A stretch of 64,000 bases of DNA from CAYNUJ01 sp964573255 (GTDB taxonomy: Bacteria > Bacteroidota > Ignavibacteria > Ignavibacteriales > Melioribacteraceae), in assembly GCA_964573255.1 (NCBI GenBank), contig CAZNJB010000011.1:1-64000 (forward strand), read 5' to 3'. The notes under the pieces were generated by a model. That model saw only the letters and a program-made list of their open reading frames with translations. It had not been told where the DNA came from and searched no databases. The position numbers were made by a program, and so were the translations under genes. Positions 8,851 through 17,167 of this stretch are shown here, one piece after another (position 1 is the first letter of the stretch; every line of letters starts with the position of its first letter).

Positions 8851-9897
8851 TTGGAAACTTTAAAAAATGATTTGTTTTTAAAAGCATGCAGACGGGAAAA
8901 ATCGGAGAGAACACCTATATGGATTATGCGTCAAGCGGGAAGATATTTGCCTGAGTATCGCGCGGTACGAGAGAAAGCCGATTTTCTAACAATGTGCAAA
9001 ACTCCCGAATTGGCTACTGAGGTAACTATTCAACCGGTTGATATTATTGGTGTGGATGCTGCAATATTGTTTTCTGATATATTAGTAATTCCAGAAGCGA
9101 TGGGAATGGAATTGCAAATGTTCGAAGGGAAAGGTCCTGTTTTTCCTGAACCGATAAGAACTGAAACTGACATTGAAAAACTAAAGGCAATTGAACCGGA
9201 TAATGACCTCAGCTATGTGATGGACGCGATAAAATTTACAAAAAGAGAACTGAATGGCAGAGTGCCTTTAATCGGATTCAGCGGTTCACCATGGACTTTA
9301 ATGACGTATATGGTGGAAGGTAGCGGTTCGAAAAATTACAGCATTGTGAAATCATTAATTTTTAATCGTCCTGAATTGGCGGAAAGGTTATTGAACAAAT
9401 TATCTGATGCCGTTGCAGCTTATCTTGCATCGAAGATTAAAGCCGGAGTAAATGCGGTTCAAATATTTGATACTTGGGGAGGTATTTTATCGAAAGAAGA
9501 TTTCCTCAGGTTTTCACTCGCGCCGGTTAAAAGGATTATCGAATCATTGAAAGATTATAATGTGCCTGTAATCTTCTTCCCTAAAGGTGTTCATTCCTGT
9601 TACAACGAACTTGCAAATTGCGGAGCGGATGTAATTGGGCTCGATTGGACTGTGGATATAGGTGAAGTAAGAAATTTGATCGGTGATAAAGTTGCCTTGC
9701 AGGGGAATCTTGATCCAACAACACTTTATGCTGATGTGGATGTGATCCGTTCCAGAGCCGGTAATGTGCTCGAATCTTTTGGAAAGGGAGAAGGACATAT
9801 TTTTAATTTAGGTCACGGTATTTTGCCGGATATAAATCCCGATCACGCAAAAGCGTTGGTTGATTTTATTAAAGAAGAAAGTTATAAATATCATTGA
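8851..9897 (+). CDS. hemE: uroporphyrinogen decarboxylase
   Basis: Removes four carboxyl groups from uroporphyrinogen III to give coproporphyrinogen III. The 348-residue protein has the classical N-terminal motif PIWIMRQAGRYLPEYR with the substrate-binding Arg residues, the SDI motif (AAILFSDILVIPEAMG), GFSGSPWTLMTYMVEG and the C-terminal GHGILPDINPDH. The only start that covers the N-terminus is TTG at 8851, preceded by AAGGT. It lies downstream of repeat copy A, so it may be transcribed with hemD or from its own promoter. Confidence 0.93.
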   Translation: METLKNDLFLKACRREKSERTPIWIMRQAGRYLPEYRAVREKADFLTMCKTPELATEVTIQPVDIIGVDAAILFSDILVIPEAMGMELQMFEGKGPVFPEPIRTETDIEKLKAIEPDNDLSYVMDAIKFTKRELNGRVPLIGFSGSPWTLMTYMVEGSGSKNYSIVKSLIFNRPELAERLLNKLSDAVAAYLASKIKAGVNAVQIFDTWGGILSKEDFLRFSLAPVKRIIESLKDYNVPVIFFPKGVHSCYNELANCGADVIGLDWTVDIGEVRNLIGDKVALQGNLDPTTLYADVDVIRSRAGNVLESFGKGEGHIFNLGHGILPDINPDHAKALVDFIKEESYKYH

Positions 9898-9953
9898 TGG
9901 AACACGGATAGTACAGATTTGAAAAATCATTACGGATAGAATTAGTCTGGAAA

Positions 9954-9973
9954 TTCGGTGTTCTATAAAGGAG
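9954..9973 (+). repeat. leader sequence shared with hemB, contains ribosome-binding site
   Basis: The bases GTGTTCTATAAAGGAGT immediately before hemN nearly match GTGTTCTATTAAGGAGT before hemB (15795-15811). The preceding bases at 9900-9950 (AACACGGATA, ACGGATAGAATTAGTC) look like a decayed form of the same interspersed element. The shared end supplies the Shine-Dalgarno sequence in both places. Confidence 0.55.
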
Positions 9974-9978
9974 TTAAG

Positions 9979-11355
9979 ATGTTTGAGATAAATACGGAAT
10001 TGATAAAGAAATACGATCGCCCTGGACCACGGTACACTAGTTATCCGACGGCGCCGCAGTTTACCGAAGAGTTCAAGGAAAGCGATTTAATAGATGAAAT
10101 CATCAGAACGAATAACGCAGATAATCCTCCGGATCTTTCGCTTTATTTTCATATTCCTTTTTGCGATACGCTCTGCTATTTCTGCGGATGTAATATGATT
10201 GTATCCCGAAACCGCGATAGGATTCGTACTTATTTAGATTATCTGAAAAATGAAATAGATATGGTGCGTACATATATTCGTCCCGGCAGAAAAGTTGCTC
10301 AACTTCATTGGGGCGGCGGTACACCAACACATTTGAATCCGGAAGAAATTCGTGAACTCGGGAAGTACATAAAAGAGAATTTTGATTTTAAAGAAGATTC
10401 GGAAAACAGCTGCGAAATAGATCCGCGTGAACTGACGCGTGCTCATCTCGAAGCTCTTCGAGAAGTCGGGTTTAACCGCATTTCTATGGGCGTTCAAGAT
10501 TTCAACGAAAAAGTGCAGAAGGCAGTAAACAGAATTCAGCCGGAAGATATGACTCGGCAAGTAATTCAATGGGTTCGTGAACTTGGTTATCATAGCTTTA
10601 ATCTTGATTTGATATACGGATTGCCTTTTCAATCGGTAGAAGAATTTGAGAACACCATCGATACTATAATTGACATATCTCCCGATAGAATAGCACTTTT
10701 TAACTACGCTCACGTACCTTGGATGAAAAAGCATATGGGCTTGATAAAAGCGGAAGATCTCCCGACACCCGAAGAGAAGCTGCAAATATTGAAAATGTCG
10801 GTTGCAAAATTAACCGCTGCAGGTTATGTGTTTATTGGTATGGATCATTTTGCCAAACCTGAAGACGATCTTTCTAAGGCGCTCCGTGAAAAACGGCTCT
10901 ACAGAAATTTCCAAGGTTACAGCACGAATGCCGGAACGGATCTTTATGCAATGGGAATAACCAGCATAAGTCAATTCGGCGAAATTTATGCTCAAAACGT
11001 TAAAACCGAGAAGGAATATTTCGAAGCATTGGATAGCAACCGCTTACCGGTTTTCAAAGGATACAAAATGAGCGAGGATGATATTCTTCGTAAATATGTA
11101 ATAATGAAAGTCATGTGCGATTTCGAATTGAGTTTTGAGGAAGTAGAAAAGAAATTCGGTATTGAGTTTGAGAAATATTTTGCTTGGGGATTGGAAAATC
11201 TGAAGGAAATGATTGATGATGGACTTGTAACTATAGAGAACCGTAAATTGACTGTTAGTGAAATGGGAAGACTTTTAATTAGAAACGTTGCAATCAACTT
11301 CGACGGATTTATCGAGCGGAAGGAAGATACGGCAAAATATTCGAGGACAGTATAG
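9979..11355 (+). CDS. hemN: oxygen-independent coproporphyrinogen III dehydrogenase
   Basis: Radical SAM enzyme that converts coproporphyrinogen III to protoporphyrinogen IX without oxygen. The motif CDTLCYFCGC places Cys62, Cys66 and Cys69 on the 4Fe-4S cluster, and the fourth Cys71 is the mark of true HemN rather than HemW. YDRPGPRYTSYPTAP at the N-terminus and HWGGGTPTHL also fit. Length 458 is normal. The ATG at 9979 is chosen over an in-frame GTG at 9958 because AAAGGAG lies 5-6 bases before it. The Fic gene follows after 37 bases. Confidence 0.95.
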   Translation: MFEINTELIKKYDRPGPRYTSYPTAPQFTEEFKESDLIDEIIRTNNADNPPDLSLYFHIPFCDTLCYFCGCNMIVSRNRDRIRTYLDYLKNEIDMVRTYIRPGRKVAQLHWGGGTPTHLNPEEIRELGKYIKENFDFKEDSENSCEIDPRELTRAHLEALREVGFNRISMGVQDFNEKVQKAVNRIQPEDMTRQVIQWVRELGYHSFNLDLIYGLPFQSVEEFENTIDTIIDISPDRIALFNYAHVPWMKKHMGLIKAEDLPTPEEKLQILKMSVAKLTAAGYVFIGMDHFAKPEDDLSKALREKRLYRNFQGYSTNAGTDLYAMGITSISQFGEIYAQNVKTEKEYFEALDSNRLPVFKGYKMSEDDILRKYVIMKVMCDFELSFEEVEKKFGIEFEKYFAWGLENLKEMIDDGLVTIENRKLTVSEMGRLLIRNVAINFDGFIERKEDTAKYSRTV

Positions 11356-11392
11356 GTTATATTGAGATTTATGGATAAAATATAGATAAGAA

Positions 11393-12460
11393 ATGGATAT
11401 ATACAATTCCAAAATAAATTTCGATTTTAAGACGAATCAAAAAATTATTCGGTTGATTTCAAGAATAGATGAATTCAAAGGGAAGTGGAAATCGATTGAA
11501 AAAAAGGAAAATGTATATTTAAAGGAGCTTCGGCAAATTGCAACTGTCGAGAGCATCGGATCGTCCACGAGAATAGAAGGCGCAAAATTAAGCGATGAAG
11601 AAATCAGTACTCTGCTCAAAAACTTAAAAATTACCGAATTCAAATCTCGCGACGAGGAAGAGGTATTCGGTTATTATGAACTGTTGGAAATAATCACCGA
11701 CAATTACGATAGCATTAAATTAAACGAAAACTATATAAAACAGTTACACGAAATTCTACTTAAATATAGTTCAAAGGATAAAAGACACCGAGGAAAATAT
11801 AAGTCGTTGCCGAACAAAGTAGTTGCAAAATACCCAAACGGAAAAGAGCGAGCAATATTTAACCCGACCGAACCGCATTTGGTAAGTTCTGAAATGAATA
11901 ACTTATTAAAATGGGTTAATGAGAGGTTTTCTGACGTTGATTTGCATCCTCTTATTGTAATTGCTCTGTTTGTTTATGAGTTTCTTTCAATCCATCCTTT
12001 TCAGGACGGCAACGGTCGTTTATCCAGATTGCTTACGACTTTATTGCTTTTGAAGAATGGATATAATTTTGTGCTATACGTTTCATTAGAACGAATTATT
12101 GAAAAGAAGAAGAAAGAATATTATAATTGTTTGATGAAAGCCCAGAAAGTCAGAAACACGAAAAAAGAGATTATTTCTGAGTGGACTCTCTTCTTCCTTT
12201 CGAATTTAACTGAGTTAATTGAAATACTCGAGAAAAAATATGATCCACTAAAATCAAAAGGTGGTTATCTTAGCGAGAGACAAGAGAAAATCAAGAAGTA
12301 TATTCAAAAGCATCAGCCGGTAAAACTAGGCGATATAGCTTCTTCATTTAAGTCGGTGTCGATTAACACAATTAAAAAAGATTTACAATACTTGAAGCAG
12401 GAAAAATATATATCGTCTGCCGGAAAACTGAAAGGCACGGTCTATTTTGTTGAGGATTAA
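11393..12460 (+). CDS. Fic family protein (class II, probable AMPylase)
   Basis: 355 residues. The Fic core motif HPFQDGNGRLSR starts at His201, so all catalytic residues for transfer of AMP (or another phosphate-linked moiety) are present. An N-terminal inhibitory motif S-TRI-EG (Ser58 to Gly63) matches [S/T]xxxE[G/N] of class II Fic proteins, in which the Glu blocks the ATP site. The last 70 residues resemble a winged helix (SERQEKIKKYIQ, SINTIKKDLQYL). It sits between hemN and hemH on the same strand, 18 bases before hemH. The target is unknown; a link to haem synthesis is not shown by the sequence. Confidence 0.88.
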   Translation: MDIYNSKINFDFKTNQKIIRLISRIDEFKGKWKSIEKKENVYLKELRQIATVESIGSSTRIEGAKLSDEEISTLLKNLKITEFKSRDEEEVFGYYELLEIITDNYDSIKLNENYIKQLHEILLKYSSKDKRHRGKYKSLPNKVVAKYPNGKERAIFNPTEPHLVSSEMNNLLKWVNERFSDVDLHPLIVIALFVYEFLSIHPFQDGNGRLSRLLTTLLLLKNGYNFVLYVSLERIIEKKKKEYYNCLMKAQKVRNTKKEIISEWTLFFLSNLTELIEILEKKYDPLKSKGGYLSERQEKIKKYIQKHQPVKLGDIASSFKSVSINTIKKDLQYLKQEKYISSAGKLKGTVYFVED

Positions 12461-12478
12461 AATTGAAAGAAAACAACT

Positions 12479-13435
12479 ATGAATAAATTAGCAATTGTTC
12501 TTTTAAATCTTGGCGGGCCGGATAGCTTGGAAGCGATTGAACCGTTTTTAAAGAACCTTTTCAGCGATCCGGATATTTTCAAAATTCCGTTTGTACAGAA
12601 ATTCCTGGCAAAAATTATTGCGCGAAAAAGAGCTCCAATTGTTGCCGAGCAATACAAAATGATCGGTGGTAAATCTCCGATTAACGAGTGGACAGAAACG
12701 CAAAGGAGAATGCTGGAAGAGGAACTGCGCAATGCAAACATAAATGCCGATGTTTTCATTGCGATGCGGTATTGGAAACCGCTTACGGAAGAGACCGTTC
12801 AAAAAGTTGAATCCGGTGGTTACGATAAAATTCTTCTGCTTCCTCTTTATCCTCATTTTTCAGTTTCCACAACAGGTTCTTCATTCAATGAATGGAAACG
12901 GCGTTATAAGAGCGATGAAAGCAAATTGATTTATGTTGATAAGTATTATGACAATAATAAATACATCGAAGCAATAAATGAAAGGATTGACCAATCTCTG
13001 CAAAAATTTGATGAATCTGTTAGGCAGGATGTTCTTATTCTTTTTAGTGCACACGGCACTCCGGTGAGTATGGTAAAAAAAGGAGATCCGTACAGTAGTG
13101 AGATTTTAAAAACGGTTGAGCTCGTAATGCAGAGAAGGAATAATGATCACGAGCATAGATTGTCTTTCCAGAGCAAAGTTGGACCGGTAAAATGGCTTGA
13201 GCCTTCAACCGATAAAATGATTGAACAACTCGCTGCAGAAGGGAAGAAACATCTGTTGGTTGTTCCAATCAGTTTCACATCCGATCACGTAGAGTCTTTG
13301 TATGAGTTGGATATTGAATATCGTCACGTTGCAAATAAATTCGGAATTGAAAATTATATTGTAATGGAAGGATTAAACGATTCCAGATTGTTCATTGAAG
13401 CCTTGAAAGGGATTGTTGTCGAGAAATTGGGATGA
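12479..13435 (+). CDS. hemH: ferrochelatase
   Basis: Inserts ferrous iron into the porphyrin, the last step of protohaem synthesis. 318 residues, family-typical. The start VLLNLGGPDSLEAIEPFL is diagnostic, His192 in LFSAHGTPV is the metal-site histidine, and the conserved acidic residue lies in SDHVESLYELDIEY. No 2Fe-2S C-terminal extension is visible. The order with hemN upstream and hemG downstream supports the classical protoporphyrin route; no HemQ is seen in the window. Confidence 0.95.
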   Translation: MNKLAIVLLNLGGPDSLEAIEPFLKNLFSDPDIFKIPFVQKFLAKIIARKRAPIVAEQYKMIGGKSPINEWTETQRRMLEEELRNANINADVFIAMRYWKPLTEETVQKVESGGYDKILLLPLYPHFSVSTTGSSFNEWKRRYKSDESKLIYVDKYYDNNKYIEAINERIDQSLQKFDESVRQDVLILFSAHGTPVSMVKKGDPYSSEILKTVELVMQRRNNDHEHRLSFQSKVGPVKWLEPSTDKMIEQLAAEGKKHLLVVPISFTSDHVESLYELDIEYRHVANKFGIENYIVMEGLNDSRLFIEALKGIVVEKLG

Positions 13436-13541
13436 GAAATATTTAGACTGCGATTCACCGCATTCTTAAGGATGACAGTAAGATGTCATTCTGAGGTGGA
13501 AACAAAGCCTCGGCATAGGTAAGTATATTGAGATTGTTTTA

Positions 13542-13658
13542 GTCATTGCGAATGAGCGGAGCGAATGAAGCAATCTATTGTATTGTGATTTTTACTAAAT
13601 TTTGTGCGAATTTTAGAAAGATTGCTTCGCCACAAAGTATCGGGACTCGCAATGACAG
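13542..13658. repeat. intergenic palindromic repeat, family 2
   Basis: Starts GTCATTGCGAATGAGCGGAG and ends CGGGACTCGCAATGACAG, so the termini are inverted. Inner blocks GAAGCAATCT and AGATTGCTTC pair as well. The architecture is the same as family 1 but the sequence differs, with an AT-rich centre of about 45 bases. Confidence 0.8.
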
Positions 13659-13721
13659 GATGATGTTATTTGAAGAGTATGTGTGTTTTCTTTGAATTGT
13701 TAAAGAAATCAAAGGAATGCA

Positions 13722-13804
13722 GTCATTCTGAGTCCCGGTTTGCGGGACGAAGAATCTTTTAAGCAAAAATCAGAATAGATTCTTCACTTCGTTCAGAATG
13801 ACAG
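13722..13804. repeat. intergenic palindromic repeat, family 1 copy B
   Basis: Starts GTCATTCTGAG, contains the small hairpin GTCCCGGTTTGCGGGAC and ends CAGAATGACAG. The centre (AAGAATCTTTTAAGCAAAAA, then AGATTCTTCACTTCG) is almost identical to copy C at 14229. It lies 97 bases before the GIY-YIG gene. Confidence 0.85.
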
Positions 13805-13900
13805 TTCTAAGAATAACGGAGTTGAAATAGTGAACGAACGACATAAGGAAATCTCGAATTTAATTCATTTTTCCTCAACGTTTTACGTGCTAAATAAACA

Positions 13901-14185
13901 ATGAAAAAGTATTACGTTTATATAATGTCAAATCGTTCAAAAACGCTTTATACTGGAATGACGAATAATCTGGAAAGAAGAGTAGCCGAACATAAAACTA
14001 AATCTATTGAAGGATTTACAAAAAAATATAACATAACAAAGCTTGTTTATTATGAAGAATTTGATGCTCCTTTGGAAGCCATCGCGAGAGAAAAGCAAAT
14101 TAAGGGATGGTTGAGGAGGAAGAAGATAGAATTGATAGAGACACAAAACCCAGATTGGAATGATTTAGCCGCGGATTGGTTTTGA
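13901..14185 (+). CDS. GIY-YIG nuclease domain protein (UPF0213-like)
   Basis: A stand-alone 94-residue GIY-YIG domain. The signature is YVYIMSNRSKTLYTGMTNN, followed by LERRVAEHK (catalytic Arg region) and AIAREKQIKGWLRRKK (metal-binding Glu region). The family includes homologues of UvrC/homing nuclease catalytic domains; the function of UPF0213 members is unclear. The gene is bracketed by two near-identical palindromic repeats (13722-13804 and 14229-14309) inside an otherwise haem-only gene set, which suggests arrival as a cassette. No ribosome-binding site is obvious. Confidence 0.85.
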   Translation: MKKYYVYIMSNRSKTLYTGMTNNLERRVAEHKTKSIEGFTKKYNITKLVYYEEFDAPLEAIAREKQIKGWLRRKKIELIETQNPDWNDLAADWF

Positions 14186-14228
14186 AAATAGATTACTGGT
14201 TCATTGAATTTTTTTTAACAAAGTACTC

Positions 14229-14309
14229 GTCATTCTGAGTTCCGCATTGCGGAACGAAGAATCTTGTAAGCAAAAAGCAGGATAGATTCTTTACTTCGCT
14301 CAGAATGAT
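14229..14309. repeat. intergenic palindromic repeat, family 1 copy C
   Basis: Starts GTCATTCTGAG, contains the hairpin GTTCCGCATTGCGGAAC and ends CTCAGAATGA. It is in the same orientation as copy B and nearly identical in the middle, so the two form a direct repeat around the GIY-YIG gene. Confidence 0.85.
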
Positions 14310-14358
14310 GAATGATGTTTGTTGGAAAAGTAATTATAACAGAATAATTAAAAAATAA

Positions 14359-15735
14359 ATGGCGATTATGCAAAACAAAAATATAATTGTTTTAGGTGCG
14401 GGGATTTCCGGTTTGGCTACGGCGTTTCAGCTGCAGCAAGCCGGTCATTCAGTTACGGTGCTTGAAAAGAATCCTGTACCCGGCGGTTCTATGGTAAGTG
14501 AACAAGCTGATGGATATTTAATTGACTACGGTCCTAACAGCGGATTGGAAACTACTCCGGTTATCCGAAAATTAGTTGATGCCCTTGGATTAACGGACGA
14601 AATGATTTACGCTAATGAAGAGGGGAATAAGCGATACATCTTAAAGAACGGGGAACTGATTCCTTTACCGATGAATCCACCACAGTTTTTCAAAACAAAA
14701 TTATTTTCTGCAAACGCCAAGCTTCGTCTCTTGGCGGAACCTTTTATCGGACGTTCGAATGACGGGTACTATCAGAGTATTTCCGAATTTGTTACACGAA
14801 GACTCGGTAAGGAATTCCTCGATTATGCAATCAATCCGTTTGTTGCGGGGGTGTATGCCGGGAACCCGGATAATTTAAGCGTCAAGTCGGCGTTCCCCAA
14901 ATTATACGCACTGGAAGAAAATTATGGAGGGTTGATTAAAGGAACAATTAAAGGCGCAAAAGAAAGAAAAAAACGCGGCGAGGAATCGAAACAGAGTGCA
15001 AAGATGTTTTCGTTCAGAAATGGAATGCAAACTTTTGCCAAGGCGCTTGCGGATAAATTGGAGACGATTGAATATAATTGCACAGTTAATAAAGTTGTTA
15101 AATCGGAAGGTGGATATAAAGTTCTCTTCGAGCAAAACGGAGAAGCGAAGGAACTAGCTGCATCAAAAATTCTTTCGACAGTTCCAGCTTACGTTGCTTC
15201 TTCAATATTCGGAGATTTGGATAAGGAACTCGCAAGGCATCTTAACGAAGTATATTATCCTCCGGTAATGGTTCTTTATCTTGGATTTGACCAATCGGTA
15301 ATCGGTACAAATCTGGATGGATTCGGGTTCTTGATACCGGAAAAAGAAAAGCGGAGTTTTTTGGGTGCGATTTGGAGTTCGGTAATATTTAAGAATCGTG
15401 CACCGGAAGGGAAAGCTGCTTTCACGATATTTGTAGGAGGCGCACGTTCGCCCGAGATATTTGAGTTAGGCGAAGAAAAAGTATACAGCAAAGTATTGAA
15501 TGAATTTAAAACGATAATGAAAATAAATGGCGAACCGGAATTTGTACGGAAAAAATTATGGAAGAAAGCTATTCCGCAGTACAACTTGGGCTATATTGAG
15601 CACGAAAATTATTTTGATAAATTTGAAAAAGAAAATCCCGGAATATTTTTAGGCGGCAATTACCGCGGCGGAATATCTGTGGGAGATTGTATAAAAAATA
15701 GTGAGTTAAATTTTAAAAGAATATCAGAACTATGA
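14359..15735 (+). CDS. hemG: protoporphyrinogen oxidase, HemG/HemY flavoprotein type
   Basis: FAD enzyme that oxidises protoporphyrinogen IX to protoporphyrin IX. 458 residues, typical. IIVLGAGISGLATAFQL is the N-terminal FAD-binding GxGxxG loop, DYGPNSGLETTP and FVAGVYAGNPDNLSVKSAFP are strong family blocks, and GGNYRGGISVGDCI closes the FAD site. The start may be ATG 14359 or ATG 14368. HemY enzymes usually pass electrons to oxygen, whereas HemN of this locus needs none, so an alternative acceptor may be used in anaerobic growth (inference). Confidence 0.92.
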   Translation: MAIMQNKNIIVLGAGISGLATAFQLQQAGHSVTVLEKNPVPGGSMVSEQADGYLIDYGPNSGLETTPVIRKLVDALGLTDEMIYANEEGNKRYILKNGELIPLPMNPPQFFKTKLFSANAKLRLLAEPFIGRSNDGYYQSISEFVTRRLGKEFLDYAINPFVAGVYAGNPDNLSVKSAFPKLYALEENYGGLIKGTIKGAKERKKRGEESKQSAKMFSFRNGMQTFAKALADKLETIEYNCTVNKVVKSEGGYKVLFEQNGEAKELAASKILSTVPAYVASSIFGDLDKELARHLNEVYYPPVMVLYLGFDQSVIGTNLDGFGFLIPEKEKRSFLGAIWSSVIFKNRAPEGKAAFTIFVGGARSPEIFELGEEKVYSKVLNEFKTIMKINGEPEFVRKKLWKKAIPQYNLGYIEHENYFDKFEKENPGIFLGGNYRGGISVGDCIKNSELNFKRISEL

Positions 15736-15761
15736 TACTTCTAGATTACGGTAAATAATTA

Positions 15762-15810
15762 TATCAGTGGTAATCCGTTAAATCTGCGTCATCAGTGTTC
15801 TATTAAGGAG
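15762..15810 (+). repeat. interspersed CCGT/TGCGTCATC-type repeat ending in hemB ribosome-binding site
   Basis: The stretch reads ATCAGTGGTAATCCGTTAAA followed by TCTGCGTCATCAGTGTTCTA, a style of short interspersed repeat seen in many bacteria (ATCCGTG-AATCCGTG-like units). Its last bases AAGGAG (15805-15810) act as the hemB Shine-Dalgarno. A related end lies before hemN. Confidence 0.6.
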
Positions 15811-15816
15811 TAAATA

Positions 15817-16791
15817 ATGGTACAATATCCAACACAAAGATTAAGAAGATTGCGTTACAATCCTAAAGTGCGGGATTTAGTACGCGAAACATATTTGCGA
15901 AAAGAAGATTTAATCTATCCTTTGTTTGTTTGCCCCGGCGAAAAAGTAAAAAACGAAGTTAAGTCGATGCCGGGAGTTTATCAAATGTCGATTGACGTTC
16001 TGGTTGAGGAATGCAAAGAAGTACGTGATCTAGGTATTCCGGCTGTAATTCTTTTCGGTATTCCTGAGCATAAGGACGAACAAGGTTCCGAAGCCTATGA
16101 TCCACACGGAATAATCCAGAGAGCAATTAGAGCGATTAAAGCAGAGGTAAAAGATTTATTGATAATTACCGATGTCTGCCTTTGTGAGTATACCTCACAT
16201 GGGCATTGTGGACTGTTAAACGGTGAAGAAATATTGAATGACGAGACAGTTTCATTGTTAGCTAAAGAAGCGGTTTCTCACGCGGAAGCCGGTGCAGATA
16301 TGATAGCTCCTTCAGATATGATGGATGGACGTGTTGTCGCAATACGTAAAGCCCTTGATTATAAAGGCTTTACTCATATACCGATTATGAGTTATGCAGT
16401 TAAATATGCTTCGGGATATTACGGACCTTTCCGTGATGCGGCAGATTCTACGCCTGCTTTTGGCGACAGACGTTCTCACCAAATGGATATTGCCAATTCA
16501 GATGAAGCATTGCGCGAAGCGATTTCCGATGTGGAAGAAGGTGCCGATATTATTATGGTTAAACCGGCAGGAGCTTATCTCGATATTATTTACCGAGTTA
16601 AAAATGAATTGGGAATGCCTACGGCTGCTTATCAGGTAAGCGGTGAATATTCTATGATCAAGGCTGCAGGAAAACTTGATTGGATTGATGAAGAAAGAGT
16701 TATGATGGAATCGCTCTTGGCTATTAAACGTGCCGGTGCAGATATGATATTAACCTATTTTGCTAAAGATGTTGCAAAATTGATTAAATAA
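15817..16791 (+). CDS. hemB: delta-aminolevulinic acid dehydratase (porphobilinogen synthase)
   Basis: Condenses two 5-aminolevulinates to porphobilinogen. 324 residues. The zinc-site cysteines are present in DVCLCEYTSHGHCG (Cys121, Cys123, Cys131), so this is a zinc-dependent form. The Schiff-base lysines are Lys196 (MSYAVKYAS) and Lys249 (MVKPAG). A strong AAGGAG lies 6 bases before the ATG. Its substrate comes from HemL, encoded 0.8 kb downstream, and its product goes to HemC. Confidence 0.96.
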   Translation: MVQYPTQRLRRLRYNPKVRDLVRETYLRKEDLIYPLFVCPGEKVKNEVKSMPGVYQMSIDVLVEECKEVRDLGIPAVILFGIPEHKDEQGSEAYDPHGIIQRAIRAIKAEVKDLLIITDVCLCEYTSHGHCGLLNGEEILNDETVSLLAKEAVSHAEAGADMIAPSDMMDGRVVAIRKALDYKGFTHIPIMSYAVKYASGYYGPFRDAADSTPAFGDRRSHQMDIANSDEALREAISDVEEGADIIMVKPAGAYLDIIYRVKNELGMPTAAYQVSGEYSMIKAAGKLDWIDEERVMMESLLAIKRAGADMILTYFAKDVAKLIK

Positions 16792-16811
16792 AAATTTACG
16801 TGATTATTATG

Positions 16812-16832
16812 AAAAGTGCGTTATGCATTTTT
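16812..16832 (+). terminator. possible weak terminator after hemB
   Basis: Arms AAAAGTGC and GCATTTTT pair with one wobble around a 5-base loop and run into T residues, 20 bases after the hemB stop. The stem is AT-rich, so termination is probably partial. Confidence 0.4.
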
Positions 16833-16927
16833 CTTAATATTAAACTTGTTTTTGGAATATTAAAATTTATTGATAAAGTTAATATAATTTAATATTCTAA
16901 GCTTATAAATAAAATAATTGAAGTGAT

Positions 16928-17167
16928 ATGAATAAAGCTAAAATTAAACAAAATATTATTAAATCATTAAGGCATTTAGATATTAATGACAGACTTCGTG
17001 TATTAGAAGAAGTTAAATCAATAATTAATCGTCAGGATAAACTGAACCGGAAGAAAAGAAGTTTGCTTGAACTCGCTGGTCTCGGAGAAGAAATATGGAA
17101 AGATGTTGATATTGAGAAGTATATTAAGTCGGAAAGGGAAACGTGGGAACGAGAATGGAATTCGTAG
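16928..17167 (+). CDS. putative antitoxin of PIN-domain toxin pair
   Basis: A 79-residue, highly charged protein that I do not recognise as a named family. It is directly upstream of and overlaps a PIN-domain gene by 13-25 bases, the classical arrangement of type II toxin-antitoxin modules. The N-terminal half (IIKSLRHLDINDRLRVLEEV) could be a helical dimerisation/DNA-binding unit and the acidic C-terminal tail (KDVDIEKYIKSERETWEREW) looks like a toxin-wrapping segment. The role is inferred from context. Confidence 0.6.
   Translation: MNKAKIKQNIIKSLRHLDINDRLRVLEEVKSIINRQDKLNRKKRSLLELAGLGEEIWKDVDIEKYIKSERETWEREWNS

Larger units (their letters stand above)
13436..13900. other. repeat-filled intergenic region between hemH and GIY-YIG gene
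   Basis: No coding sequence. It holds a half copy of family 1 (13485-13495, GTCATTCTGAG with no matching right end), one family 2 element (13542-13658) and one full family 1 copy (13722-13804). The last 95 bases lead into the GIY-YIG gene. Confidence 0.75.

Noticed and set aside
10234..10785. Long open frame (183 codons) on the minus strand
   Set aside because: Antisense to hemN, whose radical SAM motifs are intact. The antisense product has no recognisable domain.
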